64,000 nt of DNA from NCBI GenBank assembly GCA_965112735.1, contig OZ218950.1, positions 7,340,488 to 7,404,487 of the forward strand, written 5' to 3'. The position numbers and the translations under genes are program-made. The DNA comes from Phaeosaccion multiseriatum (Eukaryota > Ochrophyta, other classes). This document shows positions 34,380 through 44,975 of the stretch, piece after piece (the first letter of the stretch is position 1; each line of letters begins with the position of its first letter). The notes beneath the pieces are model-generated. The model ran no database searches. It was not told the DNA's origin and saw only the letters and a list, made by a program, of their open reading frames with translations.

Positions 34380-34605
34380 GGACCTGGGCTGGAGTAAAGT
34401 GCTGCTCCTTCTCCTGCTGCTGCAGCTGCTGCCCCACTGCGGTGTGCGCACGAACAGCAAGAGGGTCAGTGCGGAGAGCCCGATGCTCGGGAGGAGGAGG
34501 GGGGATGATGATGGTGATGGATGAGGAGAAGTGGGCGGTGCTGGAGGGGAGCGTGGTTGCGGCGAGTGAGAGCAAGCGGCGGGGATGGAAGGCGCAGCGA
34601 GCTTG
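33841..34605. repeat. Segmental duplication, proximal copy
   Basis: Nearly identical to 36351-37105, covering the last four zinc-finger units, the tail and about 220 bp of 3' flank. Only scattered single-base differences are visible. Confidence 0.85.
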
Positions 34606-35754
34606 TGGAGAGCTCTGCTAATCTCTTCTCCTCCTTGCTGCTGATACCTCTTGACTTGAGCTTCCTTGACCCGAGGGCCCCAGGCCGTCCGCCTCCTCGT
34701 CTTCGCGTGTATGTACAATCAGAAAGTTAAGCACTACAAGTACATAATATGATGAGGAAGAGGGAGAAGGCTTTTGAGGCAATGCAAAATGCGGCGTGTA
34801 TGGAAAGCCCGGCTCCGGCGCCGTCCGTACGATATTGACGAGGGGTTTCCGCATCTTTCTCTGTTCGCCGCGAGCTTTTCGTAGCTGAAGGGAGGCGTGA
34901 GAGCGAGGCCAATCAAGACAAGACGTGTACACGGTGTCGTTTACTTTAAGTTCCTGTACCTGGGGCGTCGTTCCCAATCGTTCCGCATTGATTGGGGAGT
35001 TTCAGTTTAAGTTCCTTTGTTCCAATTTGAGCTTGTTCGCCCTCCCTCTGAACAGAAGTCCTCTTTCAAAGAAGGGAGGATTAGTCGCAGTCAAAGGGGA
35101 CGGGACCCTTTGTCGTGCGTCGAGGCTAGAGGTCTCTATATCTCACTACGGGGCCTACTTCTTCGGACGAGGGATTGAACTCATCCCGGGGCGAAAAGTT
35201 TGACCCGGCTTGTTCCCCCCACACCTTTTCCCAAGACAGGCAGATACTGCCCCAAACACCGAAGCCCCCTTCGCACCGGCCACGAGAGAGAAGGTGAGGG
35301 AGGAACTTTCAGAGCTGGTGTGTGGCGGGTGGGCGTGAGGAGCTCATTTCCCGAGGTGAGAAACAAAGGAGGTGCAAGCAGGAATGATGAGGAGTGGCAT
35401 TATGGCCGACGCGGGGAGATGACCCAACTCACCACCCAAGCTCGGGCACTGCTCTGTTGGTCTTTGACCCCCCCTCCCCCCCCCTGTGACCCCCTTCCTC
35501 CTCCTCACCCTTTGACCCTCTCCATCTCCTCTCGTCTCCTCCCTCCGTCCCCCATCTCCGCCTCCCTCTCCCCCGCCCCCTTCCCTCCTGCCTTCGATTG
35601 GCGACATCGTGCCCAACGCACAAGCAGACATAAACAAAGCACAGTACGCGCTTTCCTCGCGGCAGAGGCGAGCGCCGGGGCGAGGACGGACGAGGACGGA
35701 GGCAGCGGAACAGAGGAGCAAGAAGAGAGGTGGCAGAGAGGAGTTGGTGCGAAA
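34380..35754. other. Gap between the tandem zinc-finger genes
   Basis: The first about 225 bp (34380-34605) are the 3' flank shared almost unchanged with the flank of copy 2 (36886-37105). The middle (34700-35200) is less GC-rich and unique. 35450-35600 is a C-rich tract. An open frame runs into copy 2 from 35200, but I take the start at 35755 by comparison with copy 1. Confidence 0.5.
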
Positions 35755-36885
35755 ATGCCGCATGAGAAGAGTCCGGGCACTGTCGAAGGATATGACAAGC
35801 AGCAAGGGCAAGAGGGACTTAGTGTGGATCATCAAGCTGTGGGCAAGAAGGATGAGCAGGCTGAGAAGGCGGACAGTCGTGAGAAGGCTGAGAAAGCTGA
35901 GAAGGGCGCGAAGGCTGCGAAGGGTGCGAAGGGTGCGAAGCGTGAGAAGAAGCCGCCCAAAAAGCGAGACTATGGAGCTGGGGGCCAGCGGTGTTCTGTG
36001 GAGGGGTGTCAGAAGCATCGGGTCCAAGGAGGAATCTGCGTGAGCCACGGAGCCGTGAAAATGCGCAAGAGGTGCAATGTGGAAGGGTGCGAGAAGCATC
36101 GGATCCAAGGCGGACTCTGCATGGCTCATGGAGCAGTGGTCAAGAGGTGCACTGTGGAGGGGTGTCAGAAGCTCCAGGTCCAAGGAGGGCTCTGCATTGG
36201 CCACGGCGCAGTGGTCAAGAGGTGCACTGCTGAGGGGTGTCAGAGGCAGCAGGTCCAAGGAGGGTTGTGCATTAGTCATGGGGCTCTGGGCAAGTGGTCT
36301 GAGAAGCAACCGGTCAAGAAAGGGCTTTACGGCGGCGGAGGTGTGAAGAAGCACAGGAGGTGCACTGTGGAGGGCTGTGAGAAGCAGTCGAAGCAGGGGG
36401 GATTGTGCGTGTCTCATGGTGCTGTGGTCAAGAGGTGCTCTGTGGAGGGGTGCCAGAAGAAGGCAAAGCAGGGAGGGCTGTGCGTGGGGCACGGAGCCGT
36501 GGGCAAAAAGTGCTCTGTTGAGGGCTGCGAGAAGCACCGGGTCAATGGAGGAGTCTGCATTGGCCATGGCGCAGTGATTGTGGTCAAGAGGTGCAGCGAG
36601 GTGGGATGTGAGAAGCAGACCCAGAGTGGGTGTGGTGGGATGTGCAGGCGCCACGCTCGAATGAAGATGGAGCAAGGCAGGAAGGAGGAGGAGCTGCTTG
36701 CCCAGAGGGCGCTTGCGCTCAAGCGAGGAGCTGACACCGACATGAATGGGGAAGGAGGGAAGAGGGCAAGGTTTGCCCCTCCACATGAGGGAGGAGAGGG
36801 AGAGCAGCGACAGGAGGAAGTGGTGGACGCAGAGGACGAGGAGCTGGGAGCAAGCTTGCTCGTTGGGCTGCGGCTCAGGAGATAG
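35755..36885 (+). CDS. Zinc-finger repeat protein, copy 2, shortened array
   Basis: Intronless, 376 residues; the ATG at 35755 has the same GGTGCGAAAATGCC context as copy 1. The first unit is decayed: the three Cys of copy 1 are replaced (GTVEGYDKQQGQEGLSVDH), so it cannot bind zinc. A Lys/Glu/Ala-rich linker follows, then PPKKRDYGAGG and eight intact units. Units 2-7 and 13 of copy 1 are missing. From KKHRRCTVEGCEK to the stop the two proteins are identical. The same function is expected as copy 1; loss of seven or more units suggests unequal crossing over within the array. Confidence 0.78.
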   Translation: MPHEKSPGTVEGYDKQQGQEGLSVDHQAVGKKDEQAEKADSREKAEKAEKGAKAAKGAKGAKREKKPPKKRDYGAGGQRCSVEGCQKHRVQGGICVSHGAVKMRKRCNVEGCEKHRIQGGLCMAHGAVVKRCTVEGCQKLQVQGGLCIGHGAVVKRCTAEGCQRQQVQGGLCISHGALGKWSEKQPVKKGLYGGGGVKKHRRCTVEGCEKQSKQGGLCVSHGAVVKRCSVEGCQKKAKQGGLCVGHGAVGKKCSVEGCEKHRVNGGVCIGHGAVIVVKRCSEVGCEKQTQSGCGGMCRRHARMKMEQGRKEEELLAQRALALKRGADTDMNGEGGKRARFAPPHEGGEGEQRQEEVVDAEDEELGASLLVGLRLRR

Positions 36886-37105
36886 GGACCTGGGCCGAAG
36901 TAAAGTGCTGCTCCTTCTCCTGCTGCTGCAGCTGCTGCCCCACTGCGGTGTGCGCACGAACAGCAAGAGGGTCAGTGCGGAGAGCCCGATGCTCGGGAGG
37001 AGGAGGGGGGATGATGATGGTGATGGATGAGGAGAAGTGGGCGGTGCTGGAGGAGAGCGTGGTTGCGGCGAGCGAGAGCAAGCGGCGGGGATGGAAGGAG
37101 TGAGC
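36351..37105. repeat. Segmental duplication, distal copy
   Basis: Nearly identical to 33841-34605. The constant offset at the two stop codons (2506 bp) shows no indel across the shared tail. Confidence 0.85.
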
Positions 37106-37930
37106 GTGTGCGCTGTTGCTGCTGATATCTCGGGACTTGAGAGCTTTAGTGGCCAGATCGCCCTACTTCCGTCCGCCTCACAGCGGTGTTTTTGATGTGC
37201 GAGGTGAATCATAAAAGTACTTACTACGCGTAGAGTGAAGTGATGAATTACGCTGTGCCCAGAGGCAGAGAAGAGGCCTTCGGCGTTGTTGATGCTTCCA
37301 AACACTCACCACCAACCCGTGCTATGTGCGGCATTTGGGCATTTGCGCCAGAGCGGCGAGGCAAGTGAGACGCGTCATTGAGGGAATGGCCGGACCAGTC
37401 ACTGGCAGCCCTGTGCATATGATTGCGACGAGGGTTTCCGCACTCTATTGTTTGCGGTGAGCTTTCCGTCGCCTGCGCTGTGCGCACAACGGGGGGGGGG
37501 GGGGGCACGATCCGAGGCTTTGTGACTGCCCACAACCCCTTCATAAGAGGATGGGATGATGGTGGTGATGAGGAGGAGGGGGCGGTGCTGGAGGGGAGCA
37601 TGGTGGCGGCGAGTGAGAGCAAGAGGGGCGGACGAAAGGCGCAGCGAGCTTGTGGAAGGCTCTGCTTCTCTTTCTGCCTTCACAAGTAGACATTTCGGGA
37701 CTTGGGGCTCTGAAAGTGTAATAGTAATGATTGATGACTTACACCCGGCCACAGGAGGCCCACAGGTGTCTGTAGAAAACACTCGCACACGCCTATTTCT
37801 GGTGGGCCTTAGGATTAGGTCTACATGCCTATATCTGGGGGGCCTCAGGATTAGGTCTCGTACACAGTTTCCTGTAAACAAACACGGTGTCGACAATTCG
37901 AACACGACACACGGGCGTGGGGATGGCAGC
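36886..37930. other. Gap with duplicated 3' flank and a third remnant
   Basis: 36886-37105 repeats the 3' flank of copy 1. At 37420-37690 two further blocks resemble the flank of copy 1 (34504-34620 and 34838-34885), for example GTGCTGGAGGGGAGC and GCGCAGCGAGCTTGTGGA, without any zinc-finger coding sequence between. No other gene is supported. Confidence 0.6.
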
Positions 37931-40900
37931 TCACGAGGAGAAGTCCAGCGCCTGCATGCTGGCGAGGATGGCCACCACCGCCAGCGTCTGTGCGGCGGCC
38001 ACAGAGCCCAGCACCGATACGTACATGGACGAGCCGTAGCGGATGGGCTGGAATGCCTGCACGCCGAATATAACCTTGACGAACAGCCACACCACGGTGG
38101 TGACCAGAAACAGCTCCACCGCGGCGCTGCTGAGCTCGTACAGCATGATCGTCCGGGCCATGGCGGTGGGCATGCCTGCGAAGGACGGGAATCCCGCGCC
38201 GCCGCCCACGCCCTCACGAGTGAGCACGAGCAGGATGAAGAGCGCAAGGAGAGGGTTCACTGTATCGTGCGTCTGTCAGGAGCAGAGGGAAGGGGGAGGC
38301 ATATGGAGGCATATGGTCATAAGGGGCAGCAACCAACAGAGCGTAGGAAGAGCAGGGCGGTCAGGGGGACTCGTGAAGCTTGTGTGAGGTGCCCGTCCCA
38401 CGTTAGCACGCGCCCACGTCACCTGCTGCACGAAGAACTGTTGACTGAGGCGGAGGATGCGCTTCGGATCAGCCTCGGCGCGTTCCTTGGCCTTCCGCAC
38501 TTGGGCTCCCACTGTCCACCACCACCGGTCCCGCTTGGGGGCCTCTTCCTCCTCTGCCACCGCTGCTGCTGCTGCCGCTGCGTCTGTGTGGGGCTGCTTC
38601 TGCTCGTACCCCGCCAGGGACTCCCTCCTTACCGCCGCCTGCTCCTCCCTCTCCGCCGAGTCCCTCCGCACCACCGCCTTTAGCTCCACCCAGTCCTTGG
38701 TCACTTGCGACACCCGTCTCCGAGGGGCCACCTCCGTCCCCTGCTGCGAGGGGGGCGAGAGGCCTGGAGAGCCTTCTCCTCGCTCCTCCGTGTCGGGGTA
38801 CGGTCTTTCGCACTCGGTCTCTGACAACTCCAGGTTTGCGTGCTGGCCCCACCCTATCCGCTTGGCTGTTGGCGGGACGGACTCGGCTCCTTCGTCGCCA
38901 GCTTGTGATCTCCGAGACGTCGAAGGGGGCCGCACGTACGGCGAGACCACGTCCGCCTTGCCTTCGTCCTTGCCTTCGTCCTTGCCTTCATCTACCGGGG
39001 TCCCCGCGATGCACTCCAGTCCCTTCTCTGCCCCACTCTCTGCCGAACCGCCTACCTCCAAGGCCCGCAAGGCCGCCTCGAGCTGGTTCCTTCCATCTGC
39101 TTTGCCCTTCGGCGATTGTCGCTCATCGTCCACCCCGGGGATGATCTTGGACTTGTACATCTTGAGACGTGTGTGAGACGCGCTAATGTGCTTCCGCGCA
39201 CGCTGGATGGGGGTTGTGCGAGACAGACTGAGCAGACAGAGCAGACAGAGCAGACAGAGCAGACAGAGCAGACAGAGCAGACGGAGCAGACAGGTGCAGG
39301 GGAGGGGAAGAAAGGCGAGGCGTGATAGGACGTTACACTCGTTACATCGGTTCTTCGCGGGGGTAAGGAGATTCGCGTAGGACTGATGCAGACGCCAGGA
39401 GAGTCGAGTAAAGGGGGCAGGGGCAAAGCGTACTGCACATACACGTTCCGCATGCACACACGCACACACGCACACACGCACACACGCACACACACACACG
39501 CGCGCGCGCACAGGCGCACACTCACGTGACTTTGTCCTTGACGGTGATGAGGGACTTGAAGAGGTATGCCCTCAGGCGCTCCTCCAGGTGCAAGTAGTAG
39601 GCACCGAGCTTGTAGCAGATTTCAACGAGAACGATGAGGCCGCTTGTGAGCCACGAGCCCACAGATAGGAACACGAAGCTGAGGGGGGGCAGGGAGGGAG
39701 GGAGGGAGGGAGGGAGGAAGTGAGAGGGGGAGCGGGGGAGGCGGGGCAGAGCTGCTTGGCACAGAGTTGGGGAACAGGGAGGGCCCACCCCGTCTCAGAC
39801 TCCTCGCACGCACACGCTCGCACATACGCACGCACCGGTAAGGCAGGGAGGCGAGCACGAGCGACTGCAGCTCGAGGAGGACGTCGCCCTCCTCCTCCGC
39901 ACGCTCCCTCAGCGCCCCCCTCAGCTGCTTGAAGGCGAGCAGCTTGAACAGCAGGATGCACTCTGGGTAGGAGATGCAGGCCAACACCTGCAGGCCCCAC
40001 CACAGCCGCGAGAAGACTATGCCAAAGGCCAGGGAGAAGCCGAGCTGCAGGAGCATCACCCCACAGTACGTGGCGATGTCTTTGGGTTAGGGTATAGAGA
40101 GTACACGGGGGGGGGCGCAGCGTGGTGTGTGTCACATGAGCGGCTCAGCAGCAGTGAGCTGGAGAGGGAGGAAGGAGGGAGGAGGGAGGGGGGAAAGGCT
40201 TCACGCCCTCCGCCAGTGCTGCGCTAGGCTGCGGTCAGTTTCCAACTTCCCTTGTTTGCTCAGTTCTGGACTTACTTGGCAGAACTGCATACTTGAAGGC
40301 CTCGCCCGCCCTGTCCGGCGCTTTGCACATATCACTGTGCCGCACGAAGAAGAGCGTCCAGCCCGCGCACGTGGAGAGGGAGGACACGGCAGCAAGCAGG
40401 GTGGTGCACAGCCGCGTGATCTGCTCACGAGGAGGAGAGGAGGGGCCAACAGAGCATGAGCAAGGGGCAGGGGCACCGGAAGGAAGGGTTAGGGTTGGGA
40501 GGGACGGGGGACACCATGCTGATGACGACCTTCCTCATCAGTCTGTCTGCCGCTACCATACTTCCATACCTGGGAGAAGGAGTCCACCAGCGGCCACAGC
40601 ACCAGGGCACCCACCACAAGCACACTCAGGGAGCCGCTGATCACCGCTGCGGGCCTGATGAGGGGAACCTGAGGGAGGGAGGGAGGGGGGGGGGGGGGCG
40701 CAGGCCGATTAGCGGTGAAGAAGTAGCGCCACAAAAGGAATAATGCCGGCTCGCTCCAAGTAGCGGCTGCTCGCTCTTTACGCCAGGGCGTGTGGGGTGT
40801 GCGACGGAAGGAGTGAGTGGTGAGTGAGTGAGTGAGTGAGTGAGTGAGTGAGTGAGTGAGTAAATTAGTCACAGAGTCCGTGAGTGAGTGGCGAACGAGT

Positions 40901-41681
40901 GGGGCAGGTCAGGGCGACAGGAAATGTCCACTTACGCGGTCCACGGTGAAGCAGTCGTTGCTACCCATGGCGATGTGGAGCATCAAATCGAACGTGGAGC
41001 CTGTGAACATGCCGATGATTGAGCCCTCGAGTGGCAACTGCACGAACACGAACAGCGCCCTCTGCATACGTCGTGGCCACACAAGGAGAGAGAGGGCGAA
41101 ATGGCAACACACTTAGGGCGAAGAAAGCGAGTGCCATCACAAGGGGTGATGGACAGGAGAAGTAATGAGAGAGTCTCACCGTGGTGTAGCCCCCCTCTGC
41201 CCCTCCGAGGCAGCTTGCCCACAGTGCGAGACTGACAAGGGGACACACGAAAATTGCCAGGAACATCTTGCACGAAGGGAGCATGAGAGCCCAGCGGGCC
41301 TTCAATCCCTCCAGTGCAGCCGGTGGTAAGTCCTCCTCAAGCCCCCCCATGGACTTTTGCTTCGGCACGGCTCCCCCTTGCCCACCACCCTGAGAAGATG
41401 AGAGGCCGTCCTCCACCAACAGCCTCTGCGTCGGAGGATGCAGCAGGGCAGCGTAGGCAAGGGTGACAGGGAGAGAGAGCGCGCGCTGAGTATACTTCCG
41501 GTGCAAGCTACAGGCCGGAATGGAGAGCAGCAGGAAGCAAACATGTGCGTGCTGCAGGGGGTATAAGCTCAAGGCCAAGATTCCAATCTCAACAGAGACA
41601 CGGGCAGCCGCCCACACAGGGCAGAGAGAAGGCGCATTGTCAGAAAGCGGAACATACCATCGATGGCACCTCGGAAGCCAT
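37931..41681 (-). CDS. Unknown multipass membrane protein
   Basis: Nine proposed exons on the minus strand: 41658-41681, 41180-41551, 40936-41061, 40570-40668, 40276-40420, 39836-40079, 39526-39678, 38423-39227 and 37931-38272, joining in phase to 769 residues. Hydrophobic helices occur in most exons (HVCFLLLSIPACSL, MFLAIFVCPLVSLALWA, VISGSLSVLVVGALVLWPL, VMLLQLGFSLAFGIVF, LTSGLIVLVEICYKLG, NPLLALFILLVLT, AVELFLVTTVVWLFVKVIF, TLAVVAILASMQAL), about eight to ten in all. Residues about 390-650 form a large charged loop with KDEGKDEG repeats and a basic segment before the final helices. I do not recognise the family. The 8-residue first exon (MASEVPSM, donor GTATGT) is the weakest part; the acceptor of exon 8 was chosen for its CTGTCTGCT-rich tract. 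Confidence 0.6.
39229..39294. repeat. 9-bp tandem repeat forming an acceptor tract
   Basis: About seven copies of AGCAGACAG; on the coding strand these give CTGTCTGCT units, the polypyrimidine tract before the proposed acceptor of exon 8 of the membrane protein gene. Confidence 0.85.
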
Positions 41682-42013
41682 AAGTAGGCGCTTACAGAGA
41701 AGCTATAGAAGCTCTCTACGCCGAAAGCGGCGCGATCACTCGGAGGGCAACACCCTCGGCAACACGGACATGGCTATTTGCACACCATGCCTGCCGACCT
41801 CTATCGGCCGGGCCTCGCGGTCCACGTAGAGCTAAGCACAGTCTTAAGTTGATTAAGATGACGAGCAGCTAAGCTCTGCTACGCCGGAGCGGAGTCGCAC
41901 CGAGTTGGAAGGGAAGAGACAGAAAGGGGGGAACGCGGCGGAAACGCCATCCATCCACTGCCATAAATTCAAATCCTCACCCTCTCTAATCCGTTTTTAA
42001 GTCCCAGAGACAC

Positions 42014-42141
<128 letters not shown>

Positions 42142-42265
42142 TCTATTAAAGTCAGTAAAGCTACCCCCCAGAGAAGGGAGAACGGGTAGTACCCCGCACA
42201 CGCCCACAAGACGCACTTGATACAGTTCACCCTGACTAACACCTTTTCCTCCTCACGGACGTCAG

Positions 42266-42447
42266 GCCTGGAGCGGCAGCAGCAGCGGAGCAGACTACCT
42301 ACGACCCCGAGGTAGTGCGCCTCACCACCTTCACCGTCGAGACCCATGGACAACTCGACGCACTGGCACAATATTTCCTACACGCCATATCCGAGCACCT
42401 CGTCTCCCGCACCGGGCGCACCGCACTGGCTTTGTATCCAATGTAGG
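42266..42447 (+). pseudogene. Short coding-like remnant, possibly of a retroelement ORF
   Basis: An open frame ending in TAG at 42445-42447 reads TYDPEVVRLTTFTVETHGQL and then LDALAQYFLHAISEHLVSRT. The arrangement 'val-arg-leu-thr-x-phe-x-val-glu-thr-x-gly' recalls the segment seen downstream of some non-LTR or DIRS-like retroelement reverse transcriptases, but the stretch is only about 60 residues and lacks a start codon. It may be a decayed transposon piece. Confidence 0.25.
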
Positions 42448-42864
42448 CTCTTGGACCACCAAGGGCAAGTCCTCTCCAATCACTCCAAACTTTCAGCCAC
42501 CAAATGCCAACACAGCGCCGGACCAGCGCCCCCCCCCTCGGCCAGGAGGGAGCGTAAAATGCACCCCCCCTATAGAGCCCTCGACACACGCACGCACCCA
42601 CACACGCACACACACACGTACACGTATAGAACATTTTTCCTGTAAGTCAATGAAGCGCCCCTACCCGGCCCCCTCTCTTTCTTTTGTGGCTTTCTTTGCG
42701 TGGTGCTGTGGGCAGCATCCGCATTAAGGCCCTTCCCTCTCCCGCGCTGTCTTGTTGCTGTTGTGTTGTCGTCTCTTGGACGAGCGTTGGACCAAGGAGG
42801 ACAAGCACACGCCGAAAAGTGGAGACGTCATAGAGGGAAGCAGAGAAAGGAAGGTTTGGTAGAT

Positions 42865-44537
42865 ATGATGAAGTCCGGGGCGCTGCTGGGAAGGGGGCCT
42901 CTACTCCAGGCTGCAGTATTGGCGGTGGGGCGGCGGTCCACTGTGGCCTTCGTTCAGCAAACACGCCTGCGCTCCTCCTTGGGGGCGGCAGCAGCCGTGA
43001 GAGCGAATGTCAAGCCGCCCACGCGCCTGGACAGCGGCTTCGGCGGGGCGCAGCTCGGCTACCCGGGAAGCTGGAGGAGATGTGGGGGGGTGATCCGACA
43101 GTGGGGAGTCAGAAACAGCCCAAGCAGCATCAGCATCCGGGCCAGTAGCAGTGGCAGCAGCAGGAGTAGCAGCAGCACGAGCGAGCAGGCGCCGCTGGGG
43201 CTAGCCGCGACAGGGGGGGAGGGAGAAGACGAGAATCCCGAAGCACAGGAACCGGAAGATGGTATTACGCGCTACCCGTCCATGCGGAGCAGTCAGGGGC
43301 TGCTGCGGGGCCTGGACTACCTGGGCACGGTGGTCTTCGCTTTGTCAGGTGAGTGAAGGGATGGGCACCATGGAGCGCCACCTGCTGCTTGTCGGATGGT
43401 CTGTCCTGTCCAAGGCCCTGCACGCACAGCACTTTACGCACTGTGCGTGCTTTAGTGAAAGGCTTCTTGTTCCCTCCTCTCCTCTCCTCTCAGGGAGCGT
43501 CACGGCGGGTCTGGCGCACATGGACATCCTGGGGTGCACCATCGTCGGCACCATCACAGGTGAGAGAGGCGGTCATAGGGAGAGAAGGGTAGAGCTGGGC
43601 CACAGGGAGAGAAGGGTAGAGCTCGGCCAAGCGGGCCGTCTATTCCCATACACCCCCATCCATCTAAGCAGCAGGGCAAAGCTCAGAAGAGAGGAAAAAG
43701 GACACAGAGCAGAGCGTGAATTCCCCCCCCACATCCTCACGTCCTCACATCCTCAGTCTCCTCACTGTGCTCTCACTGTGCTCCCTCTCCAGCCCAGTGG
43801 CCCCCCGCTTGACGTCTCCTTCTCTGCTTCTCTCTTCATCGTACCCCCCCTTGTGCTCTGAAGCTGTCGGAGGCGGCACCGTGCGCGACCTGCTGCTCGG
43901 CAACCGCCCGGTGTTCTGGATGGAGGAAACGGAGTACGGCTGGATGTGTGTAGTCACCGCAGTCATCACCTTCTTCGCGTGGGGCTACGTGGTGGACCAC
44001 GGCTTCACGGACGATGCCCTGCTCCTGAGGGTCGTGGACGCCCTCGGTGTGGGGGCCTTCTGCGTGATTGGCGCGCAAAACGCCGTGCGGAAGGGCATGT
44101 CTGCTGCCATCGCCATCGGCTGCGGTTGCATCACCGCCACCTTCGGAGGGGTGATCCGAGACGTGCTGTGCGGCAAGCCTCCGCGCATCCTGCACTCAGA
44201 GTCCGAGGTGTACGCCACCACGGCCATGGCAGGGTCCTCCACCTACGTGCTGCTCAGGCACCTGGGCTGCTCGCCCTACGTCAAGATCTGGGGCGGCTTC
44301 TTCGCAGCGGTGGCCACCCGCTATATTGCGTGGAGGTGGGACGTGCGCCTGCCCACCTGGGCACGCTCCGACGACCCGCTGGAGCCCGACGCGTCCTTCC
44401 CGGGCGTGGTCGGCGCCGACGGCATGGAGGCCAACACGTGGGTGGAGGGGGGCAGGAGCCCCACCCGTCGCAATCGCGGGGGCCCTTTGCCTTCTTCTTC
44501 TCCCCCGCCGCTGCCCCCGCCCGCCACCAGGAAGTGA
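42865..44537 (+). CDS. UPF0126-family membrane protein, copy A
   Basis: Three exons: 42865-43348, 43494-43559 and 43864-44537, 407 residues. Conserved UPF0126 (Pfam Gly_transporter, TRIC-like) features: a first helix LRGLDYLGTVVFALSGSVTAG, the first repeat signature AVGGGTVRDLLLGNRPVFWM, then LLLRVVDALGVGAFCVIGAQ and the second repeat signature ATFGGVIRDVLCGKPPRIL, each half with a GGxxRD motif. Bacterial relatives are six- to seven-helix membrane proteins with a twofold internal repeat; transport of small solutes or ions has been proposed. The leader is basic and Ala/Ser-rich, and STVAFVQQ (Phe29) resembles the cleavage site of heterokont plastid preproteins, so an organelle location is possible. 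The last exon is a single block where copy B has two introns. Confidence 0.82.
44142..44338. repeat. Near-identical block shared by UPF0126 copies
   Basis: Matches 46847-47043 with a single visible mismatch (GCAGG versus GCGGG) until the blocks diverge near TGGAGG/TGGAGA. It encodes the second half-repeat. Confidence 0.9.
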
Positions 44538-44975
44538 GGCTCACACACCGCAAGGCCATGTGCGAATGAGTGAGTGAGTGAGTCGATTAAAAAAGCTGCA
44601 CCTCCCCTCCTCCATTTTTATTACAGTATCGTGCGACTCCCCTGTACATACTATAGGTAGGACTTGAAGACAAATCGAGTCCACGATGCATGTAGCATTA
44701 ACTTTTCAAATTAATTTAAACGTGATTACCAGTCGGCGAGAGGGAAAAGGAAAGTCCAAGGTCGGAAGGAAGAGAGGAGGGAGATGGGAGGGGCGGCGAT
44801 GGTATCCGATGGGCCACAGAGGGAGTGGGTCGAAGTGGGGGCAGCACCACGAGATTACCACGAAGAAGAAATAAGTCAATAAATTTATTTTTCCGGCGGC
44901 CCCTTCTTTCTCTCTTCTCTCTCCCTCCTTCTTCCAACCCATCAGGCCTCGTAATGTGAGGGGTGACAGCTTGAC
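44538..44975. other. Gap between the UPF0126 copies
   Basis: 438 bp with TGAG repeats right after the stop of copy A, an AT-richer stretch (44580-44740) that probably carries its polyadenylation region, and a purine-rich stretch before copy B. Nothing else is seen. Confidence 0.5.
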
